NCBI RefSeq assembly: GCF_003610195.1
Contig: NZ_RAPO01000002.1
Span: 434,001 to 498,000, forward strand
Source of the DNA: Halopiger aswanensis
GTDB lineage: Archaea > Halobacteriota > Halobacteria > Halobacteriales > Natrialbaceae
Length of the DNA stretch: 64,000 bases
Direction: 5' to 3'
The notes beneath the pieces were generated by a model. It did not search any database. It was not told the origin of the DNA and was given only the letters and a program-made list of their open reading frames with translations. The translations under genes were made by a program, and so were the position numbers. This document shows, in pieces, positions 46,386-53,007 of this stretch (position 1 is its first letter; every line of letters begins with the position of its first letter).

Positions 46386-46488
46386 TTGCGGCGGAGTTTT
46401 CGATAAATTCGCTTTCCGATGCAAGTCACGATCAGTTTGCCTTCGGTAGTTGTAGCCTTCGTCTCGTCAGCTACTCCCCGCCCGTTTT

Positions 46489-46506
46489 TGATTGAACGTT
46501 CAATCA
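46489..46506. promoter_or_regulatory. Perfect 18-bp palindrome, candidate TetR operator
   Basis: TGATTGAACGTTCAATCA is a perfect palindrome, 120 bp before the module 2 CARDB-like start, with an ATTATAT TATA-like element a few bases downstream. Size and symmetry match TetR-type operators. The only TetR gene nearby is 41356-41967. Confidence 0.6.
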
Positions 46507-46626
46507 GAACCATTATATCCGACGCGTCAATATATCGGTTAATGAGTAGTTACAGAGCGGCGAATCGAGGAGACTGGTTAGAGAGATGTCATTTAATCCA
46601 GTCGAGTGAGATTGGTTGGTGGAACG

Positions 46627-48213
46627 ATGACTAGTCGAAAGCACGGAGCGGTGTTGATAGTCGTCTTCCTCACTGTTGCCGGGATGGGGCTCCCAACGAT
46701 TGTCAGTGCGGCCGAAGTCGGCGAGCCGAACCTTTCGGTGTACGCACCGGACAATGAGATTCAACCCGGAACCGAGAACAGTATCAATCTCAAGATCAAG
46801 AACGATGCGGAACTGAAAGCCGGAAGTGACTCCCGGATGCTGACGGCGAACGGCGTCACCGTCGAACTCGAGGATACCGGGCCGTTCGAGGCAAAATCAG
46901 CTGAAACGCCGGTTGGGCCGATACAAGACGGCCAGCTGGTCGAGGTCCCACAGCGGATCGAAGTGCCGGATGACGTCGAACCCGGAAAGTACGAGGTGAC
47001 GGTCCGAGTTCGGTACTCACACTGGAACCGGATTTCCGATCTAGAGCGACAGACAGAGAGCAAAAAGTACGATGTCACGCTCGTTGTGCCCGACGAACCG
47101 CGCTTCGACGTGGCTACCGTCAAAAGCGATGTCGAACCCGGAGCGAGCGGCGAGGCGACGATCGAAATCACCAACACGGGAACCGAACGAGCGAACGAGA
47201 CTCGAGCGACCATTTCCGGCGGCACCGGCGTCACGGTCGACGGCGCGACCGCCGAGGCGCCAGCACAGGAAGCGATCGGCGACCTCGAACCGGGTGAGAC
47301 GACGACGACGACGATCGACGTCACGCTCGCCAAGTCGATAAGCGTCGGCGAGAAGCCGATCGAAGTCGGCTTCACGTACCGCGATACTGCGGGTATCGAA
47401 CGAGAAGCTCCCGTTGAGATCACCACCCTCACTCCGGCTCCCGAACAGTCCTTCTCGATTGCTACCCTCGAGGACACCCTCTCGGTCGGGTACGAGGGCG
47501 AAATCTCGGGCGAGATCACCAACGACGGGCCGCGATCGATCGACGACGCCGTACTGGTCGTCGAACCGATGAGCGAATCGCTGTTCATCGAGGACACTCG
47601 CTACGCTCTTCCGACGCTCAAGCCCGGTGAAACGGCGTCGTTCCGGTATCCGACTGACGTCAGCGGTCAGGCTGATGCCGGGCCTCGACAGCTCCAGTTC
47701 TCCGTCGAGTACACCGGGCCGAGCGGCGAGGCAACCCTTTCCGACGGACCGATGAGCAAGCGCGTCGTCGTCGACGAACGTCAGGACGAGTTTTCGATCG
47801 CTGACGATGGTGTTACCGTCCAGCAGGGGAAAACCACCGAGTTTGCACTCACGATCACCAACGAACGCGACCAGACGCTGTCGAACATCGACGCTCGACT
47901 GTACGCTGACAGTCCGCTCTCGACGAACAACGACGAGGCGTTCGTCCCCGAACTCGAGCCCGGCGAGTCCGCCGAGATCACCTTCGATATTTCGGCGAGC
48001 AGCGCCGCTGCGACCGAACTGCATCCAGTCGAACTCGACTTCGAGTACGAGACCGAACGCGGCGAGTCGACGCTCTCGGACGTTTATCAGCACCCGATCG
48101 AGGTCGTCCCCGCCGAGTCTGACGGCGGCGGATTCCTCGGATCGCTCGCCCCCGCGATGTTCGGCCTAACGATCGTCGGCCTCGGCGGCGTCGCGTGGTG
48201 GCGTCGGACGTGA
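46627..48213 (+). CDS. Secreted CARDB/COG1361-type repeat protein, module 2
   Basis: A 528-aa paralogue of the protein at 42259-43887. It has a signal peptide (KHGAVLIVVFLTVAGMGLPTIVSA), several CARDB-like beta repeats (ENSINLKIKNDAELKAGSD, SGEATIEITNTGTERANE, KTTEFALTITNERDQTLSNIDA), and a C-terminal transmembrane helix (LAPAMFGLTIVGLGGVAWW) followed by RRT. Shared blocks with module 1 include an NDEAFVPELEPGESAEITF stretch matching DDEAFVKELEPGETATMTF. The ATG at 46627 has GGTTGGTGG just before it and is preferred over the GTG at 46606. The RND gene follows after 9 bp. Same inferred role as in module 1. Confidence 0.85.
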   Translation: MTSRKHGAVLIVVFLTVAGMGLPTIVSAAEVGEPNLSVYAPDNEIQPGTENSINLKIKNDAELKAGSDSRMLTANGVTVELEDTGPFEAKSAETPVGPIQDGQLVEVPQRIEVPDDVEPGKYEVTVRVRYSHWNRISDLERQTESKKYDVTLVVPDEPRFDVATVKSDVEPGASGEATIEITNTGTERANETRATISGGTGVTVDGATAEAPAQEAIGDLEPGETTTTTIDVTLAKSISVGEKPIEVGFTYRDTAGIEREAPVEITTLTPAPEQSFSIATLEDTLSVGYEGEISGEITNDGPRSIDDAVLVVEPMSESLFIEDTRYALPTLKPGETASFRYPTDVSGQADAGPRQLQFSVEYTGPSGEATLSDGPMSKRVVVDERQDEFSIADDGVTVQQGKTTEFALTITNERDQTLSNIDARLYADSPLSTNNDEAFVPELEPGESAEITFDISASSAAATELHPVELDFEYETERGESTLSDVYQHPIEVVPAESDGGGFLGSLAPAMFGLTIVGLGGVAWWRRT

Positions 48214-48222
48214 TCACGACCG

Positions 48223-50883
48223 ATGACTGACGACGGCACCGCCGACGAGTCCGACCCGCGTCGCGCCGAAGAGCGTTCGAACGACGCGGACGGGAGTGGC
48301 ATCTTCGGCCTCGATTTCGATCTTGATCTCGGCTTCGGAGGCGATGCTGAGACCGACGACGGAACCAGTCGCTTCCGCGGCGACCGCGCGGACGATACCG
48401 ACGGGGAACTGGGCGACGACCCGTTCACGCGCCGGGTCAACCCGCTGATCACGAACCGACCCTGGACCGTCGTGATCGCCTTCCTGCTGGTGACGGCCCT
48501 CTTCCTCGGCGGCGCCGCCGCGGGCGGCGGCGGACAGGAAGCCGGTACCGACCAGTTTACCGAGGACACCGAGGCCCAGGAGGCCTACGAGAACATGCAG
48601 GAGGACTTCAATCGCGGTAGCCGCGATTCCGGGGGCACGACCGCGCAGTTGTTTCTCACGGCCGACCGCAACGCGATCTCGAAACCGAACCTGGTGCGGC
48701 TGCTCGAGTTCCAGGATCGGATCGAGAACGACGCCGGTCTGCGGGTCGCGTCGTCGACCAGTCCGGCCTCACTGATCGCGACCCAACTCGATCCCGAGGC
48801 GACGACCCGCGAGGAACAACGTCGGGCCGTCGAACGGGCCTCCGAACGGCAACTCGAGGAGGCAGTTGCAACGGCCGACGAAACGATGGGGCTGCCGGTG
48901 AGTACCGACTTTACGCGCGAATCGGCGGCCGCTGACGTCGCGCAAGTGGCGATCACGTACGATACGCCGTCGAACGCGGATACCGACGATCACGCAGCGC
49001 TTATCCGCGAGACGGAAGCCGTCGCGAACGAGATCGACGGCTTCGATTCGGACGACAACATCGTCGTCTTCGGTAGCGCCATCACCGAGCAGGAGACGCT
49101 GCAGTTGCTCGGCGACACGGCGATCGTCGTCTTCCCGGCGGCGCTGATTCTCATTCTACTATTTTTGATCATCGCCTACCGGGATCCGATCGACCTCACC
49201 CTCGGGCTCGTCGCGCTCCTCATGTCGATGATCTGGACGTTCGGCTTCATGGGATTTGCGGGAATTCCCTTCTCCGACTCGCTACTGACCGTCTTCCCCT
49301 TACTGCTAGCAGTGGGGATCGACTTCGGGATCCACATCATCAACCGCTACCGCGAGGAGCGGTCGACGGGCGCACCGATCGGTGACGCGATGGGCATCAC
49401 GACCCGTCAGCTCACGACCGCGCTGTTGATCGTCACCCTCACGACGGTCTTCGGCTTCGCGGCGAACCTGACCAGCGAGATGACCCAGGACTTCGGGATC
49501 GTCGCCGCGGCCGGGATCAGCTTCACGTTCCTCATCTTCGGGGTCTTCCTCCCTGCGGGGAAGGTCGGGCTCGACCGGCTTCGCGAGGGAACGCGGTTCC
49601 CGTCGTTCGGAACCGAGCCGCTGGGGAGCGAGGAGTCGCGGCTCGGACGGGTGCTCCCCGTCGGCGTGCACATTGCACGCGTCATCCCCGTCGTCTTCCT
49701 CGTTGCGATGCTCGTGTTCGGAGCCGGCGCCGCCGCGTACGGAACCGGTGTCAGCACGCAGTTCGATCAGGAGGCGTTCTTCCCCGACGAGAATCGCCTC
49801 GAGCAGTACGAGTCTCTGCCCGGGCCGCTCGCTCCGTCGGAGTATACCTTCATCACTGTCCTCGACATCATGGAGGAAGACTTCGATCAGGGGATGCAAG
49901 GCTCGGTGACGATTTACGTCGATGATCCGGCGTTGCGTGACGACGGCGCGCTCAGAGAAATCGACCGCACGCTCGAGAAGCCGCCGGACGCATTCAAGAC
50001 GGACGGCCGCCAGGCCGACGCGACCAGCATCCTCGACGTGATCGACGAGCAGGCCGCGGCGAACCCGGAGTTTGCAGGGACGGTCAAGCGGTACGATAGC
50101 ACTGGCGACGGAGTTCCGGATCGAGACGTCGACGCAGTCTACGACAAGATGTTCGCCGTCGCCGAGGACGAGACGGCCAATCGCCTGACCACCGACCGCA
50201 GCGCGACGCGGATCGACATTCAGGTTGAGGCCGACGCCGAGCAGGCGGAAGCCGTCGCTGCCGCACGCGAGGTCGCCGACCGCATGGGAATGGACGCGAC
50301 CGCGACCGGCCAACTGGTTATCTTCGAAAGCGTCGTCGAGAAGATCGGCGACTCGGCGATCACTAGCCTCTTCGTTGCATTCCTGCTGACGATCGTCCTG
50401 CTCGTCCTCTCGTACTGGTGGCTCGAGGGGCGAGCGATCTACGGCGTGATTAACCTCGTACCGGTGTTGCTGGCCGTCGCGATGCTCGCGGGCTCGATGC
50501 GGTACTTCGACGTGCCGTTGAGCCCGATCAACGCGCCGATCCTCTCGGTTTCGATCGGGTTGGGCGTCGACTACACGGTGCACCTCATGCATCGGTTCGT
50601 CGACGAGTACGAGGAACGGGGCGACGTCGACGAGGCGCTGATGGTGACCGTCCGCGGAACCGGCGGTGCCCTCACCGGGAGCATGCTCACGACCGTCTGC
50701 GGGCTCGGTGTGCTGTACTTCGCGCTGATCCCGCTGATCATGGAGTTCGGTCTCCTGCTGGCGCTAGGAGTCTTCTACTCCTGGCTCACCTCCATCATCG
50801 TGCTTCCCTCGGTGATCGTCGTCTGGGACCGCCTCGAGGCAAAGTACGGAAGGCTTTCGATCGGGCGGCTCGTCCCCGAATAA
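48223..50883 (+). CDS. RND/MMPL-family exporter, module 2
   Basis: An 886-aa paralogue of the exporter at 43888-46365. It carries an extra acidic N-terminus of about 75 residues (SNDADGSGIFGLDFDLDLGFGG...) before segment 1 (WTVVIAFLLVTALFLGGAAAG). Matching core blocks are FLIIAYRDPIDLTLGLVALL, VGIDFGIHIINRYREE and LSVSIGLGVDYTVHLMHRFVDEY. It has 12 predicted transmembrane segments in two halves, and would function with the module 2 CARDB-like protein. The acidic N-tail is cytoplasmic by topology and could be regulatory. The origin-like region begins 92 bp beyond its stop. Confidence 0.92.
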   Translation: MTDDGTADESDPRRAEERSNDADGSGIFGLDFDLDLGFGGDAETDDGTSRFRGDRADDTDGELGDDPFTRRVNPLITNRPWTVVIAFLLVTALFLGGAAAGGGGQEAGTDQFTEDTEAQEAYENMQEDFNRGSRDSGGTTAQLFLTADRNAISKPNLVRLLEFQDRIENDAGLRVASSTSPASLIATQLDPEATTREEQRRAVERASERQLEEAVATADETMGLPVSTDFTRESAAADVAQVAITYDTPSNADTDDHAALIRETEAVANEIDGFDSDDNIVVFGSAITEQETLQLLGDTAIVVFPAALILILLFLIIAYRDPIDLTLGLVALLMSMIWTFGFMGFAGIPFSDSLLTVFPLLLAVGIDFGIHIINRYREERSTGAPIGDAMGITTRQLTTALLIVTLTTVFGFAANLTSEMTQDFGIVAAAGISFTFLIFGVFLPAGKVGLDRLREGTRFPSFGTEPLGSEESRLGRVLPVGVHIARVIPVVFLVAMLVFGAGAAAYGTGVSTQFDQEAFFPDENRLEQYESLPGPLAPSEYTFITVLDIMEEDFDQGMQGSVTIYVDDPALRDDGALREIDRTLEKPPDAFKTDGRQADATSILDVIDEQAAANPEFAGTVKRYDSTGDGVPDRDVDAVYDKMFAVAEDETANRLTTDRSATRIDIQVEADAEQAEAVAAAREVADRMGMDATATGQLVIFESVVEKIGDSAITSLFVAFLLTIVLLVLSYWWLEGRAIYGVINLVPVLLAVAMLAGSMRYFDVPLSPINAPILSVSIGLGVDYTVHLMHRFVDEYEERGDVDEALMVTVRGTGGALTGSMLTTVCGLGVLYFALIPLIMEFGLLLALGVFYSWLTSIIVLPSVIVVWDRLEAKYGRLSIGRLVPE

Positions 50884-50977
50884 GGTGGTCGACGACGGTG
50901 GACCGCTTCCACCGTCGACGGTCGTACGGTAACCTGACTGGATCCCCAGGGTGAAACAGCTCCCCCTCGAGGGTGGG

Positions 50978-50994
50978 AGTAGATTTCGTGTGCT
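50978..50994 (+). repeat. ORB-like element 1
   Basis: AGTAGATTTCGTGTGCT, preceded by GGTGGG. Identical to elements 2, 3 and (inverted) 4. Flanking GGGAG...CTCCC also makes the ends of this copy symmetric. Confidence 0.85.
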
Positions 50995-51119
50995 CCCGCT
51001 CGCGTGACTGGACACGGGTCGGTCGCCCACGAGTACGAGGAGACGTCGGATCGGACACGGGTGGCTGCGAGAGCGAGAATCGATTGCGGCTCGAAGCAAA
51101 CCGAGCGGAACTGTGGGAG

Positions 51120-51136
51120 AGTAGATTTCGTGTGCT
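51120..51136 (+). repeat. ORB-like element 2
   Basis: AGTAGATTTCGTGTGCT, preceded by GTGGGAG. Exact match to element 1 over 17 bp; 142 bp downstream of it in the same orientation. Confidence 0.85.
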
Positions 51137-51303
51137 TTCGGGAGTCCCGGAGACCAGCCGACACTGACGGCTCACTCCTGATCCGACAGCAAAATCGATA
51201 ACACCATACCGGCGAGCGAACACCACACGGACGACAGACTACTGGACCGACGAAACACCACTCCAACTTCGGGGTTTTGCAAGTGTGGAGAGCAGAGACG
51301 GAG

Positions 51304-51320
51304 AGTAGATTTCGTGTGCT
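51304..51320 (+). repeat. ORB-like element 3
   Basis: AGTAGATTTCGTGTGCT, preceded by GACGGAG. The copy sits between inverted arms ACGGAG (51298-51303) and CTCCGT (51319-51324). 132 bp before the orc1 ATG. Confidence 0.85.
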
Positions 51321-51374
51321 CCGTTCTCACGACCGGGCACAGTATCTCTGTTTGCGTCGGTATTCCTGACGTAT

Positions 51375-51430
51375 TACTAGAACGAATCCAAGCACACGAA
51401 ACAGACGAAAGCAGGTTTTAAGTTCTAGTA
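51375..51430. promoter_or_regulatory. Inverted repeat and degenerate ORB in the orc1 promoter
   Basis: TACTAGAAC (51375-51383) and GTTCTAGTA (51422-51430) are perfect inverted 9-mers, and matches continue with small mismatches outside. Between them lie AGCACACGAAA (51391-51401), 11 bases of the ORB core inverted, and a TTTTAAG TATA-like stretch. This could let Orc1 repress its own gene or form a hairpin at the unwinding site. Confidence 0.5.
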
Positions 51431-51451
51431 GTAACCAGTCGTCAGTACCGA

Positions 51452-52648
51452 ATGTCTGGACCGTTTAGCGATCTTACGGACACTCTCTTTGCCGATAAGT
51501 CGGTCCTCAGTGAGAGCTATCAGCCCGAGGAGATCCTCGAGCGCGACGAGGAAATCGAGGCGTTCAGTCACGCGCTCCAGGACGTCCTCTTCGGTCGCGA
51601 ACCCGAGAACATCTTCCTCTACGGGAAAGCCGGCCTCGGAAAGACGGCCGTCACGAAGTATATGATGGGCGAACTGCAGTCAGAAGTCGTCGAACGGGAG
51701 GCGGCGGACGACCTTCACGTTCACGAGATCAACTGCAACGGAAAGACGCTGTTCATGGTCGTCCGGCGGCTCGTCAACGAGTTATTACCCGCCGACGCGA
51801 GTCAGTTTCCGAAACGCGGGCTCGGGACCGGCGACGCCTTCGACGAACTCTACGCGCAACTCGATCGGATCGGCGGCACGCACCTGATCGTCTTCGACGA
51901 GATCGACCACCTCGACGACGTCGATACGTTGCTCTACGAACTGCCGCGGGCGCGGTCGAACGGCCACATTACGGAGTCGCTGGTCGGGATCATCGGCATC
52001 AGCAACAACTACACGTTCCGACAGTCGCTGTCGGCGAAGGTCAAGGATACCCTCATGGAGACCGAGATTTCGTTCAGTCCCTACGATGCCGGCGAACTCC
52101 GGACGATTCTCCACGATCGCGCCGAGCGGGCGTTCGTCGACGGCGCCTGCGACGAATCCGCGATCGCGAAGGCGGCGGCGCTTTCGGCACAGGACATGGG
52201 GAACGCTCGCCAGGCGATCGACCTCCTCCGCGTCGGTGCCGAGGTCGCCGAACGCGAGGGCGACGAGACTGTCACCGACGACCACATCGAGGACGCGCGC
52301 ACCCTCGTCCAGCGTGGCCGACTGCGAAACAAGATCCGCGACCAGACCGAACACGCCCAGTACATCCTCGAGACGATCGCGAAACTCGAGGAACGGAACG
52401 AGGTACCGGCCCGCTCGAAGGAGATCCAGGAGGGGTACGAGCGGGTCGCCGAAGCCTACGGCGCGACGCCGTTGACGACGCTAAAGAGCATTCAGGACCA
52501 CCTTTCCGATCTGCACATGTTGGGGTTCCTCGTACGTCACGAGCGCAACAAGGGACTCAGCGGCGGCCAGTACTACGAGTACGAACTGGATCTGGATCCG
52601 ATGATCGTCCTCGAGACGAGAGAGGAGATCGTACAGGCGGCCGACTGA
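51452..52648 (+). CDS. orc1: Orc1/Cdc6 replication initiator
   Basis: A 398-aa AAA+ initiator. Walker A is YGKAGLGKTAV, Walker B LIVFDEIDHLDD, sensor 1 IIGISNN, and the sensor 2 region is DMGNARQAIDLLRVGAEVAEREG; the C-terminal winged helix (about residues 300-398) contains EIQEGYERVAEAYGATPLTTLKSIQDHLSDLHMLGF. It binds origin repeats, melts DNA and loads MCM. The gene stands between arrays of identical 17-bp elements pointing toward it from both sides, so it is probably the cognate initiator of this origin. Haloarchaea carry several orc genes; which family this is would need comparison. ATG at 51452. Confidence 0.95.
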   Translation: MSGPFSDLTDTLFADKSVLSESYQPEEILERDEEIEAFSHALQDVLFGREPENIFLYGKAGLGKTAVTKYMMGELQSEVVEREAADDLHVHEINCNGKTLFMVVRRLVNELLPADASQFPKRGLGTGDAFDELYAQLDRIGGTHLIVFDEIDHLDDVDTLLYELPRARSNGHITESLVGIIGISNNYTFRQSLSAKVKDTLMETEISFSPYDAGELRTILHDRAERAFVDGACDESAIAKAAALSAQDMGNARQAIDLLRVGAEVAEREGDETVTDDHIEDARTLVQRGRLRNKIRDQTEHAQYILETIAKLEERNEVPARSKEIQEGYERVAEAYGATPLTTLKSIQDHLSDLHMLGFLVRHERNKGLSGGQYYEYELDLDPMIVLETREEIVQAAD

Positions 52649-52678
52649 ACGGCGGGAGTTTCGGTCGGCTGCCCGTTC

Positions 52679-52747
52679 CTCATACCTGTTCTCCATACCC
52701 GAACTCCATATCTCTATACCCGCACTCCATACCCGTGCTCGTACCCG
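52679..52747 (+). repeat. Degenerate CTCCATACCCG direct repeats
   Basis: About six units with a period of roughly 11-13 bp: CTCATACCTG, CTCCATACCCG (52691), CTCCATATC, TCTATACCCG, CTCCATACCCG (52725), CTCGTACCCG. One edge lies 31 bp after the orc1 stop and the other 17 bp before ORB-like element 4. Confidence 0.75.
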
Positions 52748-52763
52748 ATTCGGGCATGACAAA

Positions 52764-52780
52764 AGCACACGAAATCTACT
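52764..52780 (-). repeat. ORB-like element 4 (inverted)
   Basis: AGCACACGAAATCTACT on the plus strand, the exact reverse complement of elements 1-3. The G-rich flank is retained on the minus strand (GGGAGGG). Confidence 0.85.
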
Positions 52781-52843
52781 CCCTCCCAGTGTCGGAGCTC
52801 GGTGCCGGAGTCGTCGACAGTCCGAGTCGGACTCGAGACGGAA

Positions 52844-52860
52844 AGCACACGAAATGTACT
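52844..52860 (-). repeat. ORB-like element 5 (inverted, one mismatch)
   Basis: AGCACACGAAATGTACT on the plus strand; differs from element 4 at one base. The minus-strand G-rich flank (AAGGGAG) is kept. Confidence 0.8.
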
Positions 52861-53007
52861 CTCCCTTCCTTCGTATCACCGGACTACGAGGCCCAGCACG
52901 CGTCGAGACCATCGGTACGGGCGTGATTCGAGGTGTGACGCGAATCGATCGACGCAGTTCGCATAAGCAGTCCATTATTATGGCCGTTCGGGGAGTTCGA
53001 GACGGAT

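Larger units (their letters stand above)
50884..51451. other. Putative replication origin, upstream half
   Basis: 568 bp without a protein-coding gene, in front of orc1. It carries three 17-bp plus-strand elements (50978, 51120, 51304), a degenerate minus-strand copy at 51391, and a long inverted repeat in the orc1 promoter. The 60 bp before the orc1 ATG are AT-rich and could unwind. Together with two inverted elements downstream of orc1 this has the layout of an archaeal origin. Confidence 0.75.
52649..53007. other. Putative replication origin, downstream half
   Basis: 359 bp between orc1 and the repeat-protein gene. It holds a degenerate direct-repeat array at 52679-52747, two minus-strand ORB-like elements (52764 and 52844) and, at 52973-52981, a CCATTATTA TATA-like stretch for the next gene. 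I see no coding sequence. Confidence 0.7.
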
